From the NCBI GenBank assembly GCA_902783395.1, contig CACZRA010000098.1, forward strand, positions 1 through 23,258: a stretch of 23,258 nt of DNA. The letters run 5' to 3'. The position numbers were made by a program, and so were the translations under genes. Shown here in pieces: positions 6,638 through 14,084 of this stretch; within the stretch, counting starts at the first letter, position 1, and every line of letters begins with the position of its first letter. Under the pieces are notes generated by a model. It was not told where the DNA came from. It worked only from the letters and a program-made list of their open reading frames with translations, and made no database searches. The DNA is from an uncultured Lachnospiraceae bacterium. Lineage in GTDB: Bacteria; Bacillota; Clostridia; Lachnospirales; Lachnospiraceae.

Positions 6638-7966
6638 ATGTCCGAATTATTTGTCGACAGGGAAACCGCCGAGTATGAGGAGCGGCGCCGGGAACGCATA
6701 GCGAAGCGCGAGGAGCATGCAAGGCGGCAGAAGGAAAGGGAAAAGAAAATACGGAATACTCTCTTCATAGCAGGGGGGAGTATATTGGCGGTGCTGATCG
6801 TTGTAATAATTATGTTAACCGCTTTTATTCTCAGAGAACGTCACGAAGCAGCAGTCGATACATCTCAGGTAGTTGCAGACAGTAACGAAGATAACGGTTA
6901 TGAGGGTGATGCGAGAGAGCTGCTTTACGACAACGGAGAGGTTGACATAAGTCAAAATGCCGCGGCGTCGGAGAACGATCCCGGAGCCCCTGCCTTGATG
7001 ACGGAGCTCACTGAGGAGGAGCTTGCCGCCATAGAGGAGGAGAAGAAGAAGGCTCTGACCACCGGGGCAGGACCGCTTGAGCTTAATACGACTCCGGATC
7101 AGGATACCTACGATATCGTGTCCGATGTCGATTCGGGCTATGCGATCCTTATCTCACTTTCAGATAATAAGGTTCTTGCCGAAAGGCAGGGACACGCAAA
7201 GATGTATCCCGCATCCATGACAAAGGTGCTTACGGTTCTGGTCGCGGCGGAGCATCTGGAGAGTGAGGAGAATCTTAAGGACATGTTTACGATGACCCAG
7301 GCCATAGAGGGTTTTTCGTATGACAACGGCTGCTCAAACGTCGGGTTTTCGCCTGATGAGCGCGTGACCGTGGAGGATCTTTTCTACGGGACAATCCTTC
7401 CCTCCGGCGCGGATGCCGCCATGGGACTTGCCGAGTATACGGCTGGTGATCAGGAAAGCTTTGTGGCGATGATGAATGAAAAGCTTGAAGAGCTGGGGAT
7501 ATCGGAGACCACGCATTTTATGAACTGCATCGGGATATATGATGACAATCATTACAGCACTGCTGCGGACATGGCCGTCATCATGAACGCTGCGGTGAAC
7601 AATCCGCTGTGCATGAAGGTTTTGTCGACGCATACTTACACGACTACCTCTACCTCTTTCCATCCGGGCGGCATTTCGCTGTCAAACTGGTTCCTGCGAA
7701 GGATCGAGGATAAGATGACCTCGGGTGAGGTTATCGGCGGGAAGACGGGTTTTGTCAATCAGTCCCTGAACTGCGCGGTCAGTTATTCGAGGGATAATGA
7801 GGGAAAGGGATATATCTGCTGTACCGGGTATGCCCACGGAGGCTGGAAGGCGATATATGATCATGTAAGGATCTATACATACCAGTATGACAGGAGTGTG
7901 TACGATTCGACCCTGAAGCTTGATGAGAGCACAGAGGAGCCTGACGACGGGGGAGGCGAACAATGA
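6638..7966 (+). CDS. Membrane-bound D-alanyl-D-alanine carboxypeptidase (peptidase S11)
   Basis: Trims the terminal D-Ala from peptidoglycan pentapeptides outside the membrane, limiting crosslinking. The 442-residue product has a strongly charged cytoplasmic N-terminus (residues 8-40, helical Arg/Glu), one transmembrane helix (about 43-65), an acidic linker (70-150) and a serine-peptidase domain from about 157. The catalytic SxxK is S193-M-T-K196 and the KTG triad is K369-T-G371. The second motif, normally SxN (SGN), reads S256-G-A258, losing the Asn. Unlike typical PBP5/DacF proteins, it is anchored by an N-terminal helix rather than a cleaved signal plus C-terminal amphipathic helix. ATG 6638 is the only ATG in frame before the membrane helix, but its ribosome site (GGGAAG directly abutting) is poor. 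Its stop overlaps the ATG of a 16-codon ORF. Confidence 0.9.
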   Translation: MSELFVDRETAEYEERRRERIAKREEHARRQKEREKKIRNTLFIAGGSILAVLIVVIIMLTAFILRERHEAAVDTSQVVADSNEDNGYEGDARELLYDNGEVDISQNAAASENDPGAPALMTELTEEELAAIEEEKKKALTTGAGPLELNTTPDQDTYDIVSDVDSGYAILISLSDNKVLAERQGHAKMYPASMTKVLTVLVAAEHLESEENLKDMFTMTQAIEGFSYDNGCSNVGFSPDERVTVEDLFYGTILPSGADAAMGLAEYTAGDQESFVAMMNEKLEELGISETTHFMNCIGIYDDNHYSTAADMAVIMNAAVNNPLCMKVLSTHTYTTTSTSFHPGGISLSNWFLRRIEDKMTSGEVIGGKTGFVNQSLNCAVSYSRDNEGKGYICCTGYAHGGWKAIYDHVRIYTYQYDRSVYDSTLKLDESTEEPDDGGGEQ

Positions 7967-8013
7967 ACAGCCCGGTGAGTGAAAAGTATGGCAGCGGCAG
8001 CGGGGCAGCATGA
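7963..8013 (+). CDS. Putative 16-codon coupling ORF between the carboxypeptidase gene and holA
   Basis: The frame starts ATG 7963 with a strong GGAGG six bases upstream and reads MNSPVSEKYGSGSGAA before TGA. Its start overlaps the upstream stop (ATGA, 7963-7966) and its stop overlaps the holA start (ATGA, 8010-8013). holA itself lacks a good ribosome site. This is the geometry of translational coupling; the peptide may have no function of its own. Confidence 0.4.
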   Translation: MNSPVSEKYGSGSGAA

Positions 8014-8990
8014 GGACTGTCAGTGCCGATGTGAAAAATAAGGACTTTGCTCCGGTATATCTTATCTACGGGGAAGAGGCTTATCTTCGGGAAAACTACA
8101 GGAATTCCCTGTTGAAGGCTTTGGTAACTCCTGGCGACAGCCTGAATTTTGCTTCGTTTTCCGGCGACGGCGCAGATGCCGGAGAGATCGTATCACTTGC
8201 CATGACCCTGCCCTTTATGGCGGAGCGCAGAGTGATATATGTCAAGGATTCAGGTTTTTTCAAAAAGGGTGCGGATGAGATCGCTGATTACATCGAGGAG
8301 CCCTCGCAGGAGACCGTTCTTATTTTTAATGAGAGCGAGATAAATAAGAATACAAGAACATATAAGATCGCGAAGAAATGCGGTTATATTGCCGAAGCGG
8401 TCAGGTATGACAGGAAGAAGCTGCCGCAGTGGGTGGCGGCGAATTTCAAGCGCTATGATAAAAAGGTCAGTGCCGATACCGTGAATCTGCTCATAGAGCG
8501 GGCGGGAAGTGATATGTCGGCTCTTGATATGGAGATAAAAAAGCTCTCATCGTATGCGGAAGGCCGGGAAAGCGTGGAGGCTGAGGATGTGATGAAGCTT
8601 GTTACGCGGAGTCCTTCCTACAGCGTCTTCCAGATGATAAACGCGATCGGAGACAGAAAGCTGAATGAGGCTGTGGGCATATACTATGATATGATGCAGG
8701 AGGAGCAGAATGTATACGGTATTTTTACGCTCCTCTCCAAGCAGTTCCGGCTGATGCTTGAGGTTTCGGACCTTAAGGAGAAGAGGATATCTGATAACGA
8801 TATAGCGGAAATGACCGGACTTTCCTACGGACTTGTGAAGAAATACAGTATCCAGGCGGGAAAGTTCACCAGACCGAGGATGATAAAGGCATTGGAGGAA
8901 TGCGTGAGGGCGCCGAGGGAGATTGCGCAGGGGAAGATATCCAAGGAAGCGGCGGTAGAGCTTCTCGTAGTAGGGGTTGCGTCCACGTAG
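8010..8990 (+). CDS. holA: DNA polymerase III delta subunit
   Basis: The clamp-loader subunit that opens the beta sliding clamp at primed sites. Length 326 fits the family (320-345). The N-terminus has the family pattern FAPVYLIYGEEAYLRENY (about 13-30), a degenerate P-loop region; PFMAERRVIYVKD (about 69-81) is the conserved clamp-binding neighbourhood; the domain III helices include FTLLSKQFRLMLEV (about 239-252) and the final helix ISKEAAVELLV. ATG 8010 is the only start in frame after a stop at 7980; it has no real ribosome site, so coupling from the 16-codon ORF is likely. The last codons, Val-Ala-Ser-Thr-stop, lie in a 15-base repeat found again at 9042, so the natural C-terminus may have been altered by that element. 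Confidence 0.95.
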   Translation: MRTVSADVKNKDFAPVYLIYGEEAYLRENYRNSLLKALVTPGDSLNFASFSGDGADAGEIVSLAMTLPFMAERRVIYVKDSGFFKKGADEIADYIEEPSQETVLIFNESEINKNTRTYKIAKKCGYIAEAVRYDRKKLPQWVAANFKRYDKKVSADTVNLLIERAGSDMSALDMEIKKLSSYAEGRESVEAEDVMKLVTRSPSYSVFQMINAIGDRKLNEAVGIYYDMMQEEQNVYGIFTLLSKQFRLMLEVSDLKEKRISDNDIAEMTGLSYGLVKKYSIQAGKFTRPRMIKALEECVRAPREIAQGKISKEAAVELLVVGVAST

Positions 8991-9056
8991 TAGAGGAGTC
9001 ATCATCACGCAGCAACCCCACGAGAAATACTGAGAAACTGAGTTGCGTCCACGTAG
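8964..9056 (+). repeat. Direct and inverted repeats overlapping the holA 3' end
   Basis: GTTGCGTCCACGTAG occurs at 8976-8990, where it encodes the last holA codons, and again at 9042-9056; similar AGTCAtCAtCAC/AGTCACCAC sequence follows each copy. In addition CTCGT-(AGTA)-GGGGTTGC (8964-8980) pairs with GCAACCCCACGAG (9012-9024), 13 base pairs with a four-base bulge. No T run follows, so this is not an ordinary terminator. Confidence 0.7.
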
Positions 9057-9097
9057 CTTTGAAGTCACCACAATAAAAAATTCAGGAAAGGCGTATC

Positions 9098-9328
9098 ATG
9101 GAAGAGATAAACGAAGATCTGATGAGGTTTCTTGACGCGGACGAATATGAGGACAAGCTCATGATCCTGCGTGAGATAAGAGAGAGAGTCGACGATCATG
9201 TAGTGAACATGATGGCCGCTTCCCTGTCGCTTTCCACCGGGGGAGCCTCGAGAGAAGCCAGCCTTGACCAGATCAGGGATTATCTTACGCTTCAGATAAA
9301 ATATGACGGAAAGAGGATGAGACAGTGA
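9098..9328 (+). CDS. Small conserved-looking protein of unknown function, 76 residues
   Basis: I do not recognise this protein. It is acidic at the N-terminus and basic at the C-terminus (ending KYDGKRMRQ), predicted mostly helical, without membrane segment, signal or cysteine. AGGAAAGG lies about nine bases before the ATG, and the coding frame is intact and well used, so it is probably real. Its TGA overlaps the GTG start of the glycosyltransferase (GTGA, 9325-9328), implying translational coupling and possibly a related job, for example as a partner or regulator of the glycosyltransferase. Confidence 0.75.
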   Translation: MEEINEDLMRFLDADEYEDKLMILREIRERVDDHVVNMMAASLSLSTGGASREASLDQIRDYLTLQIKYDGKRMRQ

Positions 9329-10341
9329 AACTACTAACTTTTGCGGTACCTTGCTACAATTCACAGGAATACATGGGAAGATGCATAGAATCACTTCTTC
9401 CCGGGGGAGATGAGGTGGAGATCCTCATAATCGATGACGGTTCCACCGACCTGACCGGGGATATGGCTGATAAATACCAGGAGAAATATCCCGGTATCAT
9501 AAGGGCAATCCACCAGGAAAACGGCGGACACGGAGAAGCGGTAAATACGGGGATAAAGAATGCTTCCGGTATTTATTTCAAGGTCGTTGATTCGGATGAC
9601 AGGGTAGACCGGACAGCCTATATGCAGGTGCTTGAAAGGCTGCGTGAGCTCACCGGAGAGGATACGCCCCTTGACATGATGCTCTGTAATTTCGTCTATG
9701 ACAAGGAGGGCGCGAGGAAAAAGAAGATCATGCATTATGAGCAGTCGGTCCCTGTTGAACAGCTTGTGACCTGGGACCAGACGAAGCATTTCAGAAAAGG
9801 AAGATACATCCTCATGCATTCCGTTATCTACAGGACAAAGCTGTTAAGGAAATGCGGTATGGAGCTCCCTAAGCATACCTTCTATGTGGATAATATCTAT
9901 GTCTTTGAGCCGCTTCCCTATGTAAAGACCGTATATTATCTTCCGGTGAATTTTTATCGTTATTATATAGGAAGAGAGGACCAGTCGGTAAATGAGAGCG
10001 TGATGATATCAAGGATCGATCAGCAGATAGCGGTCACGAAGCTTATGATCGATTATTTCCGTGATACCAAGGTTGAGAATTTCAAGCTCAGGTGGTATAT
10101 GAGGAATTATCTTGAGATAATGATGGTGATATCGTCCATCTTCCTGATAAAGGCCGGAGATGCCGAATCTCTCAGAAAGAAAAAACAGCTCTGGGAATAT
10201 CTGAGATCGAGGGATCTTCCGACTTATTTTCTTATCCGCCACAGTGTGGTAGGTGAGACCATCAATCTTCCGGGCAAGGGCGGAAGAAAGATCTGTGTCG
10301 GAGGCTATAAGATCGCACAGATGATCGTGGGATTCAATTGA
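9325..10341 (+). CDS. Family 2 glycosyltransferase (GT-A fold)
   Basis: Cytoplasmic or membrane-associated transfer of a sugar from a nucleotide donor to a cell-surface glycan or lipid acceptor. The 338-residue product starts FAVPCYNSQEYMGRCIESL, the standard GT2 opening, then ILIIDDGSTD with the nucleotide-binding D37-D38, NGGHGEAVNTG (about 66-76), and the metal-binding D89-S90-D91 in VVDSDDRVD. The C-terminal third is positively charged and has no full transmembrane helix; a semi-hydrophobic stretch near EIMMVISSIFLI could lie on the membrane. The start is GTG 9325, overlapping the preceding stop; no alternative ATG fits the fold. glyA follows 33 bases later. Sugar and acceptor cannot be inferred. 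Confidence 0.92.
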   Translation: MKLLTFAVPCYNSQEYMGRCIESLLPGGDEVEILIIDDGSTDLTGDMADKYQEKYPGIIRAIHQENGGHGEAVNTGIKNASGIYFKVVDSDDRVDRTAYMQVLERLRELTGEDTPLDMMLCNFVYDKEGARKKKIMHYEQSVPVEQLVTWDQTKHFRKGRYILMHSVIYRTKLLRKCGMELPKHTFYVDNIYVFEPLPYVKTVYYLPVNFYRYYIGREDQSVNESVMISRIDQQIAVTKLMIDYFRDTKVENFKLRWYMRNYLEIMMVISSIFLIKAGDAESLRKKKQLWEYLRSRDLPTYFLIRHSVVGETINLPGKGGRKICVGGYKIAQMIVGFN

Positions 10342-10374
10342 GAGCAGTTAATTATATACAACAAGGAGGCAATA

Positions 10375-11613
10375 ATGTATTCATTGGAAGAACTTAGGGC
10401 GGTCGATCCCGAGATCGCGGATGCGATCACAGCTGAGCAGAAAAGGCAGAATGACCATATCGAGCTCATTGCATCGGAAAACTGGGTGAGCCATGCGGTG
10501 ATGGCCGCGATGGGCAGCGTGCTTACGAATAAATACGCCGAGGGCTATCCCGGAAAGCGGTATTACGGAGGCTGTGAATGTGTCGATGTGGTCGAGGATA
10601 TAGCAAGAGAGCGTGCAAAGAAGCTCTTCGGCTGTGATTATGCAAACGTCCAGCCGCATTCAGGCGCACAGGCGAACATGGCTGTTTTCTTTGCCATGAT
10701 GGAGCCGGGTGACACCTTCATGGGCATGAACCTTGATCACGGCGGACATCTTACGCACGGATCACCGGTAAATCTTTCCGGAAAGTACTTCAAATGCGTG
10801 CCCTACGGAGTGAACAGCGAAGGCTTCATTGATTATGATGAAGTAAGACGCATAGCAAAGGAGTGCAGTCCGAAGCTCATAGTAGCCGGTGCCTCGGCGT
10901 ACGCAAGGACGATCGATTTTAAGAAATTCAGGGAGATAGCGGACGAGGTCGGCGCATATCTGATGGTAGATATGGCTCATATCGCGGGACTTGTGGCTAC
11001 GGGCTATCATCCCACTCCCATAGGCATCGCGGATGTGGTAACGACCACCACGCACAAGACTCTGCGCGGTCCCAGAGGCGGTCTTATTCTCTGCAATCAG
11101 GAGGCTGCCGATAAATTCAACTTTAATAAGGCGATCTTCCCCGGCATACAGGGAGGCCCGCTGATGCATGTAATAGCCGCAAAGGCAGTATGCTTCAAGG
11201 AGGCGCTGGATCCGTCCTTTAAGGAATACGCGAAGGGTGTGGTCGATAATGCACAGGCGCTTGCGAAGGGACTGATCTCAAGAGAACTCAGCATAGTATC
11301 CGGCGGAACGGATAACCATCTGATGCTCCTCAACCTTGAGCCGCAGGGACTTACCGGCAAGGCGGTTGAGGCTCTTCTGGATCAGGCCCATATCACGGCG
11401 AATAAAAACACGGTGCCCAATGATCCCCAGAAGCCGTTTGTTACCAGCGGCATAAGGCTCGGGACTCCTTCCGTCACCACGAGAGGGTTCGTTACCGCGG
11501 ATATGGACAAGGTTGCCGAGGCGATCTCACTGGTCGTGCTGAAGGGCGAGGACGGAGTTGCTCCCGCAAGAGATATAATAAAGACGCTGACGGATAAATA
11601 TCCGCTGAATTAA
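10375..11613 (+). CDS. glyA: Serine hydroxymethyltransferase
   Basis: PLP enzyme interconverting serine and glycine with tetrahydrofolate and 5,10-methylene-THF, the main one-carbon entry point in the cytoplasm. At 412 residues it is full length. Seen: IELIASENWVS (about 29-39), the YYGGCE block (63-68), the PLP-site DMAHIAGLVA (199-208) and the Schiff-base lysine K228 in TTTTHKTLRGPRGG. An excellent AAGGAGG precedes the ATG. Only 33 bases separate it from the glycosyltransferase and no new promoter is visible there, so it is probably expressed with the upstream genes. A hairpin at 11657-11678 lies just downstream but coincides with the next operon's start. Confidence 0.98.
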   Translation: MYSLEELRAVDPEIADAITAEQKRQNDHIELIASENWVSHAVMAAMGSVLTNKYAEGYPGKRYYGGCECVDVVEDIARERAKKLFGCDYANVQPHSGAQANMAVFFAMMEPGDTFMGMNLDHGGHLTHGSPVNLSGKYFKCVPYGVNSEGFIDYDEVRRIAKECSPKLIVAGASAYARTIDFKKFREIADEVGAYLMVDMAHIAGLVATGYHPTPIGIADVVTTTTHKTLRGPRGGLILCNQEAADKFNFNKAIFPGIQGGPLMHVIAAKAVCFKEALDPSFKEYAKGVVDNAQALAKGLISRELSIVSGGTDNHLMLLNLEPQGLTGKAVEALLDQAHITANKNTVPNDPQKPFVTSGIRLGTPSVTTRGFVTADMDKVAEAISLVVLKGEDGVAPARDIIKTLTDKYPLN

Positions 11614-11622
11614 AGAAATTCC

Positions 11623-11651
11623 TTGAAAGCGTTAACATAATGGGTTATCAT
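11623..11651 (+). promoter_or_regulatory. Sigma-A promoter of the ABC/O-acylation operon
   Basis: TTGAAA (11623-11628), 17 bases, TATCAT (11646-11651). The predicted start point is near 11658, at the very base of a GC-rich hairpin. It is the only good promoter I find ahead of the five genes up to 17910. Confidence 0.65.
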
Positions 11652-11656
11652 ATACA

Positions 11657-11686
11657 CCGCAGGCTTATACGCCTGCGGTTGTGTTT
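11657..11686 (+). terminator. GC-rich hairpin: glyA terminator and/or 5'-terminal hairpin of next mRNA
   Basis: CCGCAGGC (11657-11664), loop TTATAC, GCCTGCGG (11671-11678), followed by the imperfect T tract TTGTGTTT. It would terminate glyA transcripts moderately. Because the next promoter starts near 11658, the same hairpin would also cap the ABC operon mRNA at its 5' end, four to twelve bases before the start codon. Confidence 0.6.
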
Positions 11687-11689
11687 GCT

Positions 11690-12373
11690 ATGGGCGAAAG
11701 CGTTATATCGGCAAAAAGCGTATACAAGATCTTTAAGCTCGGCGAAGAGAGGGTCATAGCCCTGAACGGCGTGAGCCTTGACGTCGGCAAGGGAGAGTTT
11801 GTTGCGATAGTCGGTACATCGGGGTCCGGAAAATCGACCTTTCTTAATATGCTCGCGGGACTGGACCGGCCTACCAGGGGTGAGGTCATCATAGCCGGAA
11901 CGCATATTGAGAGGCTCAGTGAAGGCGAGCTCGTGAAATTCCGCCAGAAGCATGTGGGTTTTATTTTTCAGGCATATGACCTTCTTCCGCAGCTTGATGC
12001 GATAGAAAATGTCGCGCTGCCTCTTTCCTTCAGGGGAGTGAGCAAGTCCGTACGGACAAAAGAGGCGGTAAAGCTCTTAAAGCAGATGGGGCTTGAAAAA
12101 TACATGAAGCACAGGCCGACCGAGATGAGCGGAGGCCAGCAGCAGAGAGTGGGTATAGCAAGGGCTCTTGTGGTCAAGCCGGAGATCATATTTGCGGATG
12201 AACCTACGGGAAACCTGGACACAAAGACGACTATCGAAGTACTGCATATCCTGCAGGACGTTGTACATAAAGAGGGGAATACCCTTGTCATGGTAACTCA
12301 TGACAATAAACTCGCCGGTTACGCGGACAGAAGGGTGCATATCCTTGACGGCGAGATAGTATTCGAGGACTGA
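11690..12373 (+). CDS. ABC transporter ATP-binding protein, MacB/LolD type
   Basis: Cytoplasmic ATPase powering a mechanotransmission-type (type VII) ABC complex. In the 227-residue product from ATG 11690: Walker A G42-TSGSGKS-T50, Q-loop in FIFQAYDLLP, signature S147-G-G-Q150, Walker B FADEP with D170-E171, D-loop GNLD and switch His204 in VTHD. All active residues are intact. GTG 11681 in the same frame, three codons upstream, is an alternative start; neither has a recognisable ribosome site, and both lie just after a hairpin. The stop is followed by a secreted protein gene starting at 12375 and then a MacB-type permease, so this is the first gene of an exporter-like operon. Confidence 0.93.
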   Translation: MGESVISAKSVYKIFKLGEERVIALNGVSLDVGKGEFVAIVGTSGSGKSTFLNMLAGLDRPTRGEVIIAGTHIERLSEGELVKFRQKHVGFIFQAYDLLPQLDAIENVALPLSFRGVSKSVRTKEAVKLLKQMGLEKYMKHRPTEMSGGQQQRVGIARALVVKPEIIFADEPTGNLDTKTTIEVLHILQDVVHKEGNTLVMVTHDNKLAGYADRRVHILDGEIVFED

Positions 12374-12374
12374 T

Positions 12375-14084
12375 TTGGAGATTGGAAAAAGGAATAAAAA
12401 TATTATAAAAAAAGCAGCAGGCGCAGTCCTGACAGCCGGTCTGTGCGTAGCTCTTGCTAATATTAGTATAATATCAGCCAATGCCGAAACCCTGACAACG
12501 ACTGACGGAAGCTCGGTAACGTATACTGCCGACAATATCACATACACAGGCAAATCGGGCGCGGGGACCTCAAATCCGAGCTCTACTTATAATGAAGGCG
12601 GCCAGGAAGGAACGCCGGCTGAACCGGGGGAGCGTTACAATCAGGCTACCACGACCAATCCGTTCCTCATGCCCGGCAATACCTGGGTCACTCCCGAGGC
12701 GGTCCAAGGACAGGACTGCATTCTGGTCCTTCCTGTTGTGAATATGTTCAAATACAATATCAAGGATGTGATCGTAACCCCGAGGCTCGGAGCGAAGACC
12801 GACGATTTTCCTTTTGAGATCAGCAATACCGGATATACCCAGAAGATAGACGTTATGGTCGGTGAGGATGCACAGCCGAACTATAACGACAGGATACGCA
12901 ACTGCGTCTGGGTGTTCAGGACGAGAGATAACGTAAAGACCGGTTACTACAAGATAGACTTTGATATCACCTATACGGATCCTACCTGTGCGGTGGATAC
13001 GACGGTCATATCCGTTTTTGTTCACTGTACCGGACTTCCCGAAAACGGTACTGTCGACGGAGATGAGGACAAGAAGCTTTCCATGCCCCGGCTTATTGTT
13101 ACGGGATTTACCACGGAGCCTCAGGAGGTTTTTTCCGGTGAGCATTTTACACTGAAGCTCTCCATCGAAAACACTTCAAAGGACACCACAGTCAAAAATC
13201 TTCAGTTTGATCTTACCGCTACGGTGGAGGGCTCCCAGACACAGCCGAGCTATGCGGCTTTCCTGCCCACATCCGGATCCAATTCCTTCTATATAGACAG
13301 CATTTCACCGGGGGGAGTAACGGATCTTTCCATGGATTTTGAGGCGAAATCCGGTCTGGAGCAAAGACCATATGTGATGTCGATCGTTATGAAATACGAG
13401 GACGAGCTGGCAAACGCATATGACAGTACGGCAAGTGTCACGATACCGGTAAAGCAGATATCCAAATTCGATATCTCTACTCCTACGTGCGAGCCGGCTG
13501 CCATTGACATCGGCGAGCAGTCGGATCTTATTTTTTCCATATATAATACGGGAAAGACGACCCTGTATAATGTACAGGTCACCGTGACGGATAAGACGAT
13601 ACAGCCGGCGCTTGCCTATGTGGGAAATCTCGCTCCCGGTGCCACCGGGAATGTTGATGTTATGTTAACCGGAGTTGCCTATTCCGAATCAGATACCGCG
13701 ACGGTACCCATAGTCATATCTTATGAGGATGAGACGGGAGTGGTGTCCACACAGTCCAGAAACGTTGATCTTGCCGTACAGCAGGGGTATGTTGAAGATT
13801 TCGGAGGAACCGAAGAGACGACGGAGGAAGAGACAGGATTTACCCTGAAGGGATGGCAGATAGCGCTGATCGGAGTCGGAGTTCTGGTCGTCCTCGGAGG
13901 GATAATAGCCGGTATCAAGGCTTTGATCGGCAGAAAGAAGCGGCGCGAGGAGGATGCCCTGGCTTCGGAAATAGATGATCTGGTCAAGCCGGCGGAGGAT
14001 GTTACCATAACTACCGTTACTGCTGCGCCTGCAGAAACCTCTGAGCCTGCCGCGACGGCTCCTTCAAAGGAAAACGATAAATGA
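12375..14084 (+). CDS. Secreted, membrane-anchored CARDB/NEW3-like protein (COG1361 type)
   Basis: An extracytoplasmic protein likely to work with the flanking ABC subunits. It has a signal peptide (basic residues 5-13, hydrophobic 14-33, cleavage expected after A35-N-A37), a Ser/Thr/Gly-rich segment to about 75, then repeated beta-sandwich regions of CARDB/NEW3 character: two with SGEHFTLKLSIENTSKD (about 255-272) and DIGEQSDLIFSIYNTGKTT (about 380-398) as their clearest strands. A transmembrane helix covers about 493-515, followed by a basic stop (GRKKRREED) and a 50-residue cytoplasmic tail. TTG 12375 is chosen because GAGG sits six bases upstream and there is no ATG before the signal peptide. 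Its TGA overlaps the permease ATG (14081-14084). It occupies the place of a MacA/HlyD adaptor but has no such domain. Confidence 0.85.
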   Translation: MEIGKRNKNIIKKAAGAVLTAGLCVALANISIISANAETLTTTDGSSVTYTADNITYTGKSGAGTSNPSSTYNEGGQEGTPAEPGERYNQATTTNPFLMPGNTWVTPEAVQGQDCILVLPVVNMFKYNIKDVIVTPRLGAKTDDFPFEISNTGYTQKIDVMVGEDAQPNYNDRIRNCVWVFRTRDNVKTGYYKIDFDITYTDPTCAVDTTVISVFVHCTGLPENGTVDGDEDKKLSMPRLIVTGFTTEPQEVFSGEHFTLKLSIENTSKDTTVKNLQFDLTATVEGSQTQPSYAAFLPTSGSNSFYIDSISPGGVTDLSMDFEAKSGLEQRPYVMSIVMKYEDELANAYDSTASVTIPVKQISKFDISTPTCEPAAIDIGEQSDLIFSIYNTGKTTLYNVQVTVTDKTIQPALAYVGNLAPGATGNVDVMLTGVAYSESDTATVPIVISYEDETGVVSTQSRNVDLAVQQGYVEDFGGTEETTEEETGFTLKGWQIALIGVGVLVVLGGIIAGIKALIGRKKRREEDALASEIDDLVKPAEDVTITTVTAAPAETSEPAATAPSKENDK

